From Solirubrobacterales bacterium (lineage in GTDB: Bacteria; Actinomycetota; Thermoleophilia; Solirubrobacterales; Solirubrobacteraceae), in the NCBI GenBank assembly GCA_027315115.1, contig DAHUYQ010000039.1, positions 1 through 64,000 of the forward strand: a stretch of 64,000 nt of DNA, given 5' to 3'. The notes under the pieces are model-generated. The model ran no database searches. It saw only the letters and a program-made list of their open reading frames with translations, and was not told the DNA's origin. Positions 44,461 to 54,291 of the stretch are shown one piece after another; positions within the stretch are counted from its first letter, which is position 1; each line of letters begins with the position of its first letter. The translations under genes were made by a program, and so were the position numbers.

Positions 44461-44736
44461 GTTGCTGACCGCAACCACGACGCCGCCGCCTATCGCGCTG
44501 AGCCCAGCGATAATCGCTGCCGTCTCACTATCAACCATGCCAAGACGCTACGCAGCGCACCGGATGGTCCCTCGTGTGCAGAAAGACGCCGGCCTTCGAC
44601 ATCACGGCCTGTCCGACGCGCCGGGAGCAGCAATGGGTGGCCATACCGCAACCCCAAGTGCCAGAAAAAATTGGACCCCAACCCGCCGCCTCGGCCTACC
44701 GCGGCCGGAAAACCGCCGATTCGCAGGCACTTCCTA
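44461..44736. other. Left flank of the element, no intact gene
   Basis: Holds only a 26-codon minus-strand frame (44458-44538; MVDSETAAIIAGLSAIGGGV plus VVAVSN) that is hydrophobic and ends where the truncated regulator begins. A short TTGG-GGT-CCAA stem with six T (minus strand, about 44662-44680) may be a leftover terminator of tRNA-His. Nothing else is recognisable. Confidence 0.4.
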
Positions 44737-44786
44737 AGGGGTGAGCGAGGGGACTCGAACCCCCGACCGCCTGGACCACAACCAGG
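44737..44786 (-). repeat. attL: 50-bp duplicate of the 3' half of tRNA-His
   Basis: A 50-bp perfect direct repeat of 57042-57091. It matches the anticodon stem-loop, T-arm and acceptor 3' strand of the intact tRNA-His but lacks the 5' half, so it is not a functional tRNA. It marks the left end of the integrated element. The integrase gene starts 146 nt inside. Confidence 0.93.
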
Positions 44787-44866
44787 CGATGGCCTTCTGA
44801 GCCGCACGGTTATGCGGGTTTTCGATCGCTGAATTCGTTGTTATCACGGCGATCTGGGGTTAGTGC

Positions 44867-44912
44867 GGTACTGGAAACGGTACTGCGCAGCGGCGGTACT
44901 GCGGCGGTACTG
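44867..44912 (+). promoter_or_regulatory. Four GGTACTG repeats: candidate integrase arm sites (left)
   Basis: GGTACTG occurs at 44867, 44879, 44895 and 44906, each within a GCGGTACTG(C/T)G-like context, between attL and the integrase ATG. The same heptamer recurs inside the right end at 56953. Symmetric placement 80-125 bp inside both att sites fits arm-type sites of a tyrosine recombinase. They also overlap the likely int promoter, allowing autoregulation. This is inference. Confidence 0.55.
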
Positions 44913-44931
44913 TGCGCTACGATCTCGACTC

Positions 44932-46248
44932 ATGCAGACAGAGAGCACCCGCCGCCCCCGCGATCCGACCGGCGCCCTCGTCGTCACCGAGCGCCGTGCG
45001 GGGCCGGTCTACGAGGCCAAGTGGCGTCGAGACGGAAGACAGCTCAAGCGCTCGATCGGCCCGGCCTGGCTTGAGCGCGATGAGGAGACGGGCGGCTGGC
45101 GCCCCCGCCGCGGGCGCGTGCCCGAGGGCCACTTCGACGAGAAGCGCGCGACGGTGCGGATGGCCGCGATGATCGCCGAGCACGAGCACGAACGACGCGC
45201 CGCGGAAGACGGTGAGCGCGCCCGGCGTGAGCGCGGCGTCACCTTCCGGGACGTCGCCTCGGAGTGGCTTGAGCACCTGCGCCGCGAGCGCGGCGTCAAG
45301 CCAGCGACGCTCAGGGACTACGGATACCTGCTCGCCGAGCCGGGAACGCCCCACCGGCGCGGCGCAGGCAAGAGCGCCGGGCTCATTCTGGCGAGCTTTG
45401 GCGACCGCCCGATCGCGAAGATCACGACCAAGGAGGTCTCCGCATTCCTGCGAGAGCTCGACGATGCCGCCACCTCCCCGCGATCGGTCAACAAGTACCG
45501 CGAAGTGCTCTCAGCGATCTTCAACTACGCCGGCCGTGAAGACACCTACGGCCTCGCCGCCAATCCGGTGAAGGGCACCGTCAAGCGCCGCCAGCCACCG
45601 CCTGCGGTCCTCGACTTCTACGAGCCGCATGAGATCGAGGCGCTCGCCCAGCACGCCGCCGCCGGCAGCCATCGCAGCAAGCGGCACACCAGCCTCGGCC
45701 CCGATGAGATCGCATGGCGTGCGCAGGAGGATGCGCAGGATGGCGAGCTCTTCCGCCTCGCCGCCTACACCGGCTTGCGGTTCGGCGAGCTGCTCGCGCT
45801 GCGCTGGGGCGATGTCGACATGGACGCACGGCGAATCATGGTCCAGCGGGCAGTGTCCGCCAAAGTCGAGGGGCCTACCAAGAGCTGGCAGGCCCGCCTC
45901 GTGCCGCTAGCTGACCCCGCCGCCGAAGCGCTCAACCGACTTCGAGCACGCGGCCACTACACCGCGCGCGGCGACTACGTCTTCTGTTCACGCCTCGGCC
46001 GGCGTCTCAACCCCTCCGCCATCCGCCGCCGGTACAAGGCCGCACGCGAGGCCGCGGGACTCCGACCCCTGCGCTTCCACGGCCTGCGCCATGCCGCCGG
46101 CAGCCTGATCGCCCGCCATGCAGATGCCCGCTTCGTTCAAGACTTCCTCGGGCACTCGCGGATCGCGACCACCGAGCGCTACATGCACGCGAAGGCCCGG
46201 CCGGAGGACGTGGACCGGGTCAACCTCGCATTCCAAGTGACGACGTGA
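44932..46248 (+). CDS. Tyrosine recombinase (integrase) of the tRNA-His element
   Basis: Catalyses site-specific integration and excision at tRNA-His. The 438-aa protein has an Arg-rich N-terminal arm-binding region and a SAM-like core-binding domain ([20 protein letters not shown]). The C-terminal catalytic domain carries the tetrad: Arg in [14 protein letters not shown] (about 281), HxxR in [10 protein letters not shown], His in LGHSRIATT and the nucleophile Tyr in ERYMH (about 416). ATG 44932 ([12 protein letters not shown]) was chosen because upstream codons overlap the arm-site repeats. The NYN gene follows by 22 nt. Confidence 0.93.
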   Translation: MQTESTRRPRDPTGALVVTERRAGPVYEAKWRRDGRQLKRSIGPAWLERDEETGGWRPRRGRVPEGHFDEKRATVRMAAMIAEHEHERRAAEDGERARRERGVTFRDVASEWLEHLRRERGVKPATLRDYGYLLAEPGTPHRRGAGKSAGLILASFGDRPIAKITTKEVSAFLRELDDAATSPRSVNKYREVLSAIFNYAGREDTYGLAANPVKGTVKRRQPPPAVLDFYEPHEIEALAQHAAAGSHRSKRHTSLGPDEIAWRAQEDAQDGELFRLAAYTGLRFGELLALRWGDVDMDARRIMVQRAVSAKVEGPTKSWQARLVPLADPAAEALNRLRARGHYTARGDYVFCSRLGRRLNPSAIRRRYKAAREAAGLRPLRFHGLRHAAGSLIARHADARFVQDFLGHSRIATTERYMHAKARPEDVDRVNLAFQVTT

Positions 46249-46270
46249 GGCTGGGGTAGAGTCGAGGCCC

Positions 46271-46996
46271 GTGAACATCGGCGTCTACATCGATGGATTC
46301 AATCTCTACTACGGTGCCCGCGAACTCTGCGGCAGAGGCACACCCGGCTGGCGATGGCTCGACCTCAAGGGCCTATCCACGGAGCTGCTGCCGCCTTCCT
46401 GGTTGAGCGGCGAAATATCACGCATCGTCTTCTGCACGGCCCGCGTTGACCCCGGCAGCGACCCGTCAAGCGCTGCCGACCAGGACGTCTACCTCAAGGC
46501 GCTGAAGGCATCTGGAAGCGTCGACATCATCGAGTACGGCTACTACGTCTCGCGCGTCAAGCGGGCGCCGCTCGCAACGCCCGACCGCAAGGGCCGGCCG
46601 GTGCTCACACCCTCGCGGTGGCCGGTGATGGTCCGTGACTCCAACGCGTCCGATGTGCCGGACGCCAAGTTCATGGTCTCCTACGCCTACCGCGAGGAGA
46701 AGGGCTCAGACGTGAACGTCGCCGCGCACATGCTGCTCGACATCTTGGACGGCACAGTCGACGCGGCGATCGTCATCTCCAATGACAGCGATCTGCGCTT
46801 CCCGCTTCAGCAGGCCCGCCGGCGCGTGCCGGTCGGCACCGTCAACCCCACTCGCTCCTACATCGCCGGCGCCCTGCGCGGCACGCCCAACGATGGAGTC
46901 GGCGGCCACTGGTGGCGCCAGCTGACCGCAAGCGACTGCGCGGCCCACCAGCTCCCCAACCCGATCGGAACGTACACGAGGCCCGACGGCTGGTAG
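46271..46996 (+). CDS. NYN-domain (LabA/DUF88-like) predicted ribonuclease
   Basis: A 241-aa PIN-like NYN protein. Acidic active-site motifs are [11 protein letters not shown] at the N-terminus, [20 protein letters not shown] and [13 protein letters not shown], giving Asp residues on the expected strands. NYN domains cleave RNA in several systems. It has a GTG start 22 nt after int and is followed by a strong terminator, so int-NYN is an operon. Why an integrase is paired with an RNase is unknown: element regulation, defence or stabilisation are all possible. Confidence 0.85.
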   Translation: MNIGVYIDGFNLYYGARELCGRGTPGWRWLDLKGLSTELLPPSWLSGEISRIVFCTARVDPGSDPSSAADQDVYLKALKASGSVDIIEYGYYVSRVKRAPLATPDRKGRPVLTPSRWPVMVRDSNASDVPDAKFMVSYAYREEKGSDVNVAAHMLLDILDGTVDAAIVISNDSDLRFPLQQARRRVPVGTVNPTRSYIAGALRGTPNDGVGGHWWRQLTASDCAAHQLPNPIGTYTRPDGW

Positions 46997-47065
46997 AGCG
47001 CGGCTCGGCAGGAGTGCACGGCCCTTGTGAATCCGCGTGGTGCGCTACTATCAAGCTCTATACCA

Positions 47066-47095
47066 CCCGGCCCCTCGTGGGCCGGGTTTCTTTTT
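47066..47095 (+). terminator. Rho-independent terminator after int-NYN
   Basis: Perfect 8-bp stem CCCGGCCC / GGGCCGGG (47066-47073, 47079-47086) with loop CTCGT, then TTTCTTTTT. It ends the plus-strand int-NYN transcript just before the convergent excisionase-like gene. A weak promoter-like TTGTGA ... TACTAT pair lies 20-40 nt upstream, so a very short transcript is conceivable. Confidence 0.9.
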
Positions 47096-47102
47096 GGGCA
47101 CA

Positions 47103-47321
47103 CTACGCGCCGCCGGCACGCGCGCTCCGCACCGCCGCCTCGACCTCATCACGGAGGAAGATCCAACGGCGGCCGAGCTTGCGAGCGGGCAGCAGGCCGC
47201 GGCGCGCGTATTCGAGGACAGTGGAGATCGGCATGTGCAGCAGGTCCGCGACCTGCCGGCAGTCGAGAACGTCCTCGCGAGTAAGGCGCGGATGGCTCGG
47301 GATGTGCGTGTGAGCGCTCAT
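47103..47321 (-). CDS. Excisionase-like helix-turn-helix protein
   Basis: A 72-aa MerR/AlpA-type winged HTH: DVLDCRQVADLLHMPISTVL followed by EYARRGLLPARKLGRRWIFL, the pattern of 'excisionase family' DNA-binding proteins. Such proteins bend DNA at att sites to favour excision or act as transcription switches. ATG 47321 gives MSAHTHIPSHPRLTRED. Longer upstream extension in this frame is compositional. Convergent with int-NYN. Confidence 0.87.
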   Translation of the reverse strand: MSAHTHIPSHPRLTREDVLDCRQVADLLHMPISTVLEYARRGLLPARKLGRRWIFLRDEVEAAVRSARAGGA

Positions 47322-48289
47322 CGGAGGGAACCATTGCGCTGCTTCGGCTGGCGCTTGGTGCAGCGACTGCGACTCGTCCGGCGCCTGCTCGGCGGCATCG
47401 CCGGCTTGGCGGGCTTGGCCGGGCCCGAGGTCAGCACCGGCTGTCGGGACATTGCTGTGAGCCTCACGCCCGACATGCGCACACCCCCGCGCCCGTGGGC
47501 ATAAAGACCGCGCCGCGCGCGAGCCGTCCCCAGCGCGCGATACGATCCCGGCGTCGTCATAGATGCAATGGGAGTGACGGTGGTGCAGATTCTGCTCCAC
47601 CGTGGCAACAGCGCGTCTGACCCAGAGACGACCAGCGCACCAGCCAATCTGGCACGGTGCCGCTGATTCGACGGGACCGTCGGGGATAGGACTGACGGTG
47701 TTGGAAAGTTTCCGCGACCGTCGAGCCGAGCGTGACCGACGCGGAGACGGACTAGCCGTCGTGGCGTTTCGCCACCACCGTGCCCACTGCCCCGATAAGG
47801 CGGGTTGTGCAGAGTTGTGAGCCTTTCTTGCCCGCGGCGCGGGGCGTGCAACGCAGCCGCGGGGTGCAGGCGCACGAGCAGCGCATGCAACGCCGCCGGG
47901 CTGGCAAACGCCGACTGTGGGCCGGCCGGCCTGAGTGCCGGCGAAGTGCGATGTGGGTTGACGGGCATTCTCACCCATAGGTGCGCACCACGCCCCACCC
48001 GATTCCCTCGAAGCATCCCTCGCAGCCTTCTGTGGCTGCTGGACGCCCTCGACGCGTACGCGCCTGCCCGGACAGACCACTCGCATCCTCCGCTGGCCGC
48101 GCCGCCATGCAGCCGCGTCACTCACCAGCACGCCCGCATCCCGCCGCCTGATCCGCCGAACACCGGCTCAGCGCTCGATCGCGCCGTAGACGCCCCGCCC
48201 TGACTCTGACCCCGCTCGCCAGGTCCCCCGAACTGCTCCATGCCTCACACGTCTTGCATCACGGGGAACGCGCCGCGCACCTGGCGGGT
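47322..48289. other. Non-coding region upstream of the relaxase; probable home of oriT
   Basis: About 970 nt without a convincing gene. Open frames here have no domain-like composition. MobF relaxases usually nick at an oriT next to their own gene, so oriT is expected here. Weak candidates are CCGTC ... GACGG around 47673-47694 and the GC dyad CCCGCGGCGCGGGG near 47830. I could not identify a nick site. It presumably also contains promoters for the relaxase and for the excisionase-like gene. Confidence 0.5.
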
Positions 48290-51200
48290 GTGACGGTCTC
48301 GATGCGTGTGATGTCCGCCGGCAACGGATACCGGTATCTGCTCACCTCGGTGGCTGCTGGCGATGGGCAGCGTTCCCTCACCAAGCCGCTGACCGACTAC
48401 TACACGCAGATGGGCACCCCGCCGGGCTACTGGCTTGGCAGCGGGACCGGCGGTCTGGGCACCAGCGAGCACGGCATTCAGGCGGGCGGGACGGTGAGTG
48501 AGGAGCATCTGCGGCGGCTACTCGGCCAGGGCCACGACCCGATCACCGACGCGCCACTTGGCTTGCCGTACTACAAGCCCAAAAGCGTCGAGGAGCGGAT
48601 CGCGGCGCGCGTGGACCAGCTCGATGCAAACCTTGCGCCATCGGAGCGGGCGTCGGCGGTTGAGCGGATCGAGGCGGAGGAGCGTGAGCGTGGCGCGCGG
48701 AGGGTCGTGGCGGGCTATGACTGCACGTTCTCGGCTCACAAGTCGGTGTCCGCGTTGTGGGCGATCGCCGATGCGGAGACTCGAACGCGGATCATGCGGG
48801 CGCATCATGCGGCGATCGCGGATGTCGTTGCGTTGATGGAGCGCGAGGTTGTAGCTACGCGGGTTGGGCACAACGGTGTTGCGCAAGTCGGCGTCCGTGG
48901 GCTGATTGCAACTTGCTATGACCACTACGACTCACGTGCTGGGGATCCGCAGCTGCACACGCATGTCGTGGTTGCGAACAAGGTGCAGGGCGCTGATGGG
49001 AAGTGGCGTGCGCTGGACGGCCGACCGATGCACGCCGCGGTCGTTGCGCTCTCGGAGCATTACAACGCGCTGCTGGCCGACCGGCTGACCCGTGATCTCG
49101 GCGTTGCATGGGAGCAGCGCGGCCGCGGCGCGGATCGCAACCCTGCGTGGGAGATCACGGGCGTGCCCGAGGCGCTGATCAGAGAGTTCTCCTCGCGCAG
49201 CGCTGCGATCGACACTGAGAAGGACCGGCTGATCGCAGCCTATGTCGCTGAACATGGACGTCAGCCGGGCACGACGATGATCCTCCGGCTGCGGCAGCAG
49301 GCCACGCTCTCCACACGACCAGAGAAGATGGCCCGCTCGCTGCAAGAGCTGACCGGCCGGTGGCGCCACCGCGCCGGCGGTGTGTTGCAACACGACGCCT
49401 GTGTCTGGGCAGAGCAACTCCTCGCCGCCAGCGCACACTCCGGGCTGATCCGTGCGCATGAGGTGACGCGCGAGCAGATCGCCGCAGCGGGCCAGGCTGT
49501 GGTCGAGCAGGTGCAGGGCAAGCGCTCGACTTGGCGGCGTTGGAATCTGCACGCGGAGGCATCGCGGCAGACGATGAGCCTACGCTTCGCTTCGACTGCC
49601 GATCGCGAGATGCTTGTCGGGTTGATCGTTGAGGCAGCAGAGGTAGCATCGCTGCGGATCACCCCGCCCGAGCTGACTACGGCGCCGGCGGCGTTCACTC
49701 GCACGGACGGGTCCAGCGTGTTTCGCCCCCGCCACGCAACGGTCTTTACATCTGTGGCGCTGCTGGCCGCCGAGGAGCGGCTGCTCGACCTCGCTCGCAC
49801 ACCGGCCGGACCGGCTCTTGAACGCGCGCTCGTCGACCGCATCGCCAGCTCCCAGGATGAGCAGGGGCGGTTGCTTTCAGCCGAACAGCAGCGTGTGGTT
49901 GAGCGGATCGCGACCTCTGGTCGGATACTGGACCTGCTGGTCGGACCGGCCGGCGCCGGCAAGACACTCGCGCTCGGGGCGCTGCGCCGCGCCTGGGAGA
50001 GCAGCCACGGGCCAGGCAACGTGATCGGCCTCGCCCCCTCTGCCGCCGCGGCGGAGGTGCTGGCAGGCGAGCTTGGCATCCCGACCGAGAACACCGCCAA
50101 GTGGGTCCACGAGCACAACCACGACCGCTGGAACCTCACGCCAGGGCAGCTTGTGATCCTCGACGAGGCATCCCTGGCCGGCACCACCACGCTCGATCAG
50201 CTCGCCACCCACGCCGCCCAGGTCGGCGCGAAGATCCTGCTCGCTGGAGACTGGGCGCAACTGTTCGCGATCGACGCCGGCGGCGCGTTCGGAATGCTCG
50301 TCCGCGACCGCAACAACCAGCCCGACAATGATCCCGCGCCGGAGCTTTACGAGGTGCGTCGTTTCACCAGCGAGTGGGAGAAGGCCGCCTCGCTGCGCCT
50401 ACGCGAAGGCGACACCGACGTGATCGGCATCTACGACCAACACGGACGAATCATCGGAGGCGACCACGACCAGATCCTCGACGCCGCATACCGAGCCTGG
50501 CAAACCGACACAGCCGCCGGGAATACGAGCATCCTGATCGCCGAGACCACCGAGACCGTCAACGCCCTGAACCAGCGGGCACGAGACGACCGGGTACTCG
50601 CCGGGCAAGTTAGCTCCGATGGTGTCGCCCTGCACGACGGCACCCTGGCCGGGCAGGGCGACACGATCATCACGCGCAGCAACGACCGGCGTCTGGCCAC
50701 AGGCCGAGGGTGGGTCAAGAACGGCGACCGCTGGACCGTCCTTCACGCCCACCAGAACGGGAGGCTGACCGTCCGCCGCCACGGCGCCCGCGGGCGGCGA
50801 GGAACCATCACGCTCCCCGCCAGCTATGTCGCTGAGCACGTCGAGCTTGGCTACGCGATTACCGCTCACCGCGCCCAGGGCGCGACCGTCGACACTGCGC
50901 ACCTGCTGGTCCACTCAAGCTCCATGACAAGGGAGGCGCTCTACGTCGCACTGACTCGCGGCCGCCACTCGAACCGTGCCTACGTCGCCACCGACGAGGC
51001 GCACCTGGAGGCCCACCAGCACACCCCCGACTTCCAGAACAGGCTGGTGACAGCCCGCTCGATCCTCACCGCCGTCCTTCAACACCAAGGCGGCGAACGC
51101 TCCGCACACGAGACGATCACCACCGAGCAAGACGCCTGGACGAGCATTAGCCAGCTCGCCGCTGAATACGAGACGATCGCTCAAGCCGCACAACACGACC

Positions 51201-51865
51201 GGTACGCTGCCACCGTTGCGCGTAGCGGGCTTGCCGCCGCCGAAGTAGAGGCCGTCGTCGACAGCGAGTCGTTCGGCTCGCTCGTCGCGCAACTCCGTCA
51301 TATCGAGGCCGACGGGTACGACCCAGAGCAAAGCATCGCCCGGGTCGTGCGAGCCTGCGGGTTCGACGGCGCCGACGACCCTGCCGCCGTTTTCGCATCC
51401 CGCTTGGCGAAGCTCACCGCGACGCACTCCAGCGGCACCCGACCACGCAGCCGTCCCCGTTATGTCGCAGGGCTCATCCCCCAAGCCATCGGCCCGATGC
51501 CTGCCGACATGCGTCGCACCCTCACCGAACTCGCCGAGCTGATCGAGCAGCGGGCGGACGTGCTCGTAGAGGACGCTATCGAGGTGCGGCAACCCTGGGT
51601 CAGAAGCCTCGGCTCTCCGCCGAGCGACCCGGCACGGTGTGCCGAGTGGCGACAACAGGTGCGCACCGTTGCCGCCTACCGAGACCGCTACGACATCTGT
51701 GGCAGCGACCCGCTTGGCCCCGCGCCTACCCGCCGAGGCCAGCGACTCGCCCACCAACGCGCTACCTTGGCCGCCGGGCAAGCCCATGCGGCAACCCGCC
51801 AGAGCATCAGACGACAACATGGGCCACGCCAGCAAATCGCCACGCGCCACGACCTCGGCCGATAG
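48290..51865 (+). CDS. MobF-family conjugative relaxase with TraA/RecD-like helicase
   Basis: Nicks oriT, binds the strand covalently and unwinds DNA for transfer. The 1191-aa protein begins SMRVMSAGNGYRYLLTSVA (catalytic Tyr region) and has the HUH metal motif DPQLHTHVVVANKV (His 223/225). It then has an SF1 helicase: Walker A GPAGAGKT (about 550), Walker B VILDEAS (about 622), and TAHRAQGATVDT plus YVALTRGRHSNRAY near 890. GTG 48290 or ATG 48302 are likely starts. No VirD4/TraD or VirB gene accompanies it, so the element is mobilizable, not self-transmissible. Confidence 0.94.
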   Translation: MTVSMRVMSAGNGYRYLLTSVAAGDGQRSLTKPLTDYYTQMGTPPGYWLGSGTGGLGTSEHGIQAGGTVSEEHLRRLLGQGHDPITDAPLGLPYYKPKSVEERIAARVDQLDANLAPSERASAVERIEAEERERGARRVVAGYDCTFSAHKSVSALWAIADAETRTRIMRAHHAAIADVVALMEREVVATRVGHNGVAQVGVRGLIATCYDHYDSRAGDPQLHTHVVVANKVQGADGKWRALDGRPMHAAVVALSEHYNALLADRLTRDLGVAWEQRGRGADRNPAWEITGVPEALIREFSSRSAAIDTEKDRLIAAYVAEHGRQPGTTMILRLRQQATLSTRPEKMARSLQELTGRWRHRAGGVLQHDACVWAEQLLAASAHSGLIRAHEVTREQIAAAGQAVVEQVQGKRSTWRRWNLHAEASRQTMSLRFASTADREMLVGLIVEAAEVASLRITPPELTTAPAAFTRTDGSSVFRPRHATVFTSVALLAAEERLLDLARTPAGPALERALVDRIASSQDEQGRLLSAEQQRVVERIATSGRILDLLVGPAGAGKTLALGALRRAWESSHGPGNVIGLAPSAAAAEVLAGELGIPTENTAKWVHEHNHDRWNLTPGQLVILDEASLAGTTTLDQLATHAAQVGAKILLAGDWAQLFAIDAGGAFGMLVRDRNNQPDNDPAPELYEVRRFTSEWEKAASLRLREGDTDVIGIYDQHGRIIGGDHDQILDAAYRAWQTDTAAGNTSILIAETTETVNALNQRARDDRVLAGQVSSDGVALHDGTLAGQGDTIITRSNDRRLATGRGWVKNGDRWTVLHAHQNGRLTVRRHGARGRRGTITLPASYVAEHVELGYAITAHRAQGATVDTAHLLVHSSSMTREALYVALTRGRHSNRAYVATDEAHLEAHQHTPDFQNRLVTARSILTAVLQHQGGERSAHETITTEQDAWTSISQLAAEYETIAQAAQHDRYAATVARSGLAAAEVEAVVDSESFGSLVAQLRHIEADGYDPEQSIARVVRACGFDGADDPAAVFASRLAKLTATHSSGTRPRSRPRYVAGLIPQAIGPMPADMRRTLTELAELIEQRADVLVEDAIEVRQPWVRSLGSPPSDPARCAEWRQQVRTVAAYRDRYDICGSDPLGPAPTRRGQRLAHQRATLAAGQAHAATRQSIRRQHGPRQQIATRHDLGR

Positions 51866-52308
51866 CTCTGACGGACACACGGTGGCGAGCATTCGCCTGC
51901 GCGCGACCACACGATCGGGGATGTAAGAGCGGACCTCTGCAGACAGGGCTGCTCGCGCGCACCGTGCAGGCAAACGGGGCGCCGTTGGGATGGCTGCTGC
52001 TCGTCCGTTGGGAGCATGTCGGGCTCGCCCCGGAGGACGCTCGCAACCATTGGAGAGGAGAAGTCGGAAGAAGATCGCTTACCCGAGCACCGAACTTCTG
52101 TAGGCGAGCGCCGAGATCTCTGCGCGCGAGCATCTCATCGGAGCTCCATCCGACTAAGTCGTCCGCCGGCTGACTACAATTTGCATATAGGTCAAGTCCA
52201 GTGCGCGGTGAGCGGTCGCTCAGGTCCAGCCTGACCCACTGCAGCCGCCGGGTGACGTGGCCGCCCTGTCCAGGTGGTCAGCTGACCACACGACTTGAGG
52301 AGAGCCCC
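51866..52308. other. Intergenic region before the GHKL ATPase, with AT-rich promoter patch
   Basis: No gene is evident in these 443 nt. An AT-rich patch at 52173-52195 contains TACAAT (52175-52180) and GCATATAGG, -10-like hexamers against high-GC DNA, with no clear -35. This is the probable promoter of the ATPase-RNase H unit, giving a leader of about 120 nt. Its distance from mobF suggests independent expression. Confidence 0.45.
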
Positions 52309-54189
52309 GTGGCTACTGCCCCTGAGCCGCCGTCTGCCGGCGATCAGCCCAACCTGGGTGGCGACGACGTGATCGCGCCGCCGATCCCGCCCGACCGCAC
52401 GATGAAGATGGATGTCGGGGAGATCGGATTTCTACTAGAGCGCCTCGGCGCCGACTGCGGTGATCAGCAGTACTTGCGCGAGCTGACGATGAACTCGCTT
52501 GAGGCTGAGGCGATGAATGTCATCTGGGATGTCGACTGGAAGCTCCACGAGGCGTCCGGCGGCTCTCTCTACAAGCTCTGTTGCATCGACGACGGGCGCG
52601 GGATGGGGGCGCGCGAGATGATCCAGCACATCAACAACCTGTCGTCTTCCGGGCGCGTGCAGGCGATGGACGCCAACTTCGGCGTCGGTGCCAAGATCAG
52701 CGCGGCCACACGCAACCCGGCCGGCGTCGTCTACCAGTCCTGGCAGGACGGTAAGGGCTCTATGATCCAGCTCTGGCGGGACCCGACCAGCCGTGAGTAC
52801 GGACTGAAGCAGTTCCGGCTGCCAGACGGCTCCTACAGCTACGTCGTGCCGTTGACCGATACCGCCAAGCCGGACATCATCGACGAGCACGGCACTAAGG
52901 TGACGCTGTTCGGCTTCGACGACGGCGATGACACGATTACCGCGCCGGAGGGCGTGCCGACTCCGTCGCGGTGGTTTGCCCGCTACTTGAACGCGCGGTT
53001 CCTCGACTTTCCCCAAGGGGTGACTGTTCGCGCCCGGCAGGGCTGGACGTACGACCCGGAAGACTCAAACCACAACATCCTGCAGCGCGTTCGCGGCATG
53101 GGTAACTTCCTCACCGAGCACGCAGAACACTCCGGCGTCGTCGACCTCACCAGCTGCCGGGTTCACTGGTGGATACTCGATGACTCGGAGAAGCGTCGGA
53201 AGACCAGCGAGCTACCGAACACTGGCCACTTCGGCGCGCTCTATCAGGGTGAGCTCTACGAGATGACGACTGGTCGCGGCGGAACCGCCCGCCTGCAGCA
53301 GTTCGGCGTCCTTTTCGGTCCCGACCGCGTCGTCCTGTACGTCGAGCCCAAGAACGGTCCGGACCGCCCTCTGTCGGCGAATACTGCACGCACGCAGCTG
53401 CTGCTCCGCAACGCGCCGCTGCCCTACGGTGAGTGGGCGCACGAGTTCCGCTCGAACCTCCCGCAGGAGATCCGCGACTACATGGACGCCGTAATCGCTG
53501 GCACCAAGGGTGTGGACAACAGTGAGTCGATCATGGAACGCCTAAAGGCATACGTGAAGCTGTTTCGCCTCTCGCGCTACCGCTCGCAGGCCGGTGGCCC
53601 ACTGCGCGCTGGTGAGCGCGTCAGTGGTGGGCGCAGTCCCGGCGAGGGCACGATCCCAAAGGAAACCGTCGAGCCTAAGCCGGCGGCGCATAAGCCCGGC
53701 AGCCAGACCGGCGACCTGCTCGCCTCAATGCTCGCAGCCGATGGGGATGAGGCGGCTGAGCTGCCGCCCGCCGAGCCGTCGATACCTAATGTGGTCTGGC
53801 TCAGCGCCTCAGAGGGCGCGAGTACCCCTGACTTGCTCGACGACCGCGCCGCGCTGTACCTCCCAGATGACAACCTCATCCAGGCCAACGGTGACTTCCG
53901 CGTCTACACGGACATGGCCGACTACTGGAGCGACGAGTACGGGATGCCGCACGGCAGCGAGATCATCGTTGCAGTCGTTCGGGAGTGGTTCCAGCAGGCG
54001 CTCGTCGAGACCGTCCTCGGGGCTCAGGCTCTGCAGGGCGAGCGGCGATGGTCGCCCAAGGATATGGAGACGATTCTTAGTCCTGAGGCACTCACCGCCG
54101 CGGTGATGCAGCGCTACCACGTCGCCAATGCGGTCAAGCGGACCCTCGGAGCAAAGATCGGATCGCTGCGCGAAAAGGCTGGGGCGTAA
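52309..54189 (+). CDS. GHKL (Hsp90/MutL-like) ATPase
   Basis: A 626-aa ATPase with a complete Bergerat fold: helix RELTMNSLEAEA (Glu58, Asn62), CIDDGRGMG (Asp94/95, Gly) and the lid GVGAKISAATRNP (Gly125-Lys129), then a transducer-like region. The C-terminal half (about 400-626) includes a Pro/Ala linker and an unfamiliar alpha-rich domain. GTG 52309 is preceded by GAGGAG at 8 nt. It resembles stand-alone GHKL proteins seen in restriction and defence contexts. No topoisomerase, kinase or MutL endonuclease motif is visible. The RNase H-fold gene follows by 102 nt. Function inferred only as an ATP-driven clamp or switch. Confidence 0.82.
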   Translation: MATAPEPPSAGDQPNLGGDDVIAPPIPPDRTMKMDVGEIGFLLERLGADCGDQQYLRELTMNSLEAEAMNVIWDVDWKLHEASGGSLYKLCCIDDGRGMGAREMIQHINNLSSSGRVQAMDANFGVGAKISAATRNPAGVVYQSWQDGKGSMIQLWRDPTSREYGLKQFRLPDGSYSYVVPLTDTAKPDIIDEHGTKVTLFGFDDGDDTITAPEGVPTPSRWFARYLNARFLDFPQGVTVRARQGWTYDPEDSNHNILQRVRGMGNFLTEHAEHSGVVDLTSCRVHWWILDDSEKRRKTSELPNTGHFGALYQGELYEMTTGRGGTARLQQFGVLFGPDRVVLYVEPKNGPDRPLSANTARTQLLLRNAPLPYGEWAHEFRSNLPQEIRDYMDAVIAGTKGVDNSESIMERLKAYVKLFRLSRYRSQAGGPLRAGERVSGGRSPGEGTIPKETVEPKPAAHKPGSQTGDLLASMLAADGDEAAELPPAEPSIPNVVWLSASEGASTPDLLDDRAALYLPDDNLIQANGDFRVYTDMADYWSDEYGMPHGSEIIVAVVREWFQQALVETVLGAQALQGERRWSPKDMETILSPEALTAAVMQRYHVANAVKRTLGAKIGSLREKAGA

Positions 54190-54291
54190 GCATAGCACGC
54201 ACAGAAGCGAGTCGACGTATAGTGAATCGGACCTGACGCGCCGAGTCTCGCAATCGGACATACGCAGAGCACTGCCGCGAGGGGTGAAACG

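Noticed and set aside
44458-44538. 26-codon hydrophobic peptide next to the regulator relic
   Set aside because: Too short, no ribosome-binding site, ends at the deletion junction. More likely a leftover frame.
44741-44799. Second tRNA-His gene
   Set aside because: Only the 3' half is present. D-arm and 5' acceptor are missing, so it is the attL duplicate.
47322-48131. Extension of the excisionase-like frame to over 340 codons
   Set aside because: Upstream part is compositional (Ala/Arg/Pro/Cys) with no domain. The family is about 70 aa and the conserved block starts after the ATG at 47321.
47322-48289. A defined oriT nick site
   Set aside because: Expected by family rule, but the inverted repeats seen are short and GC-biased. 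None could be singled out.
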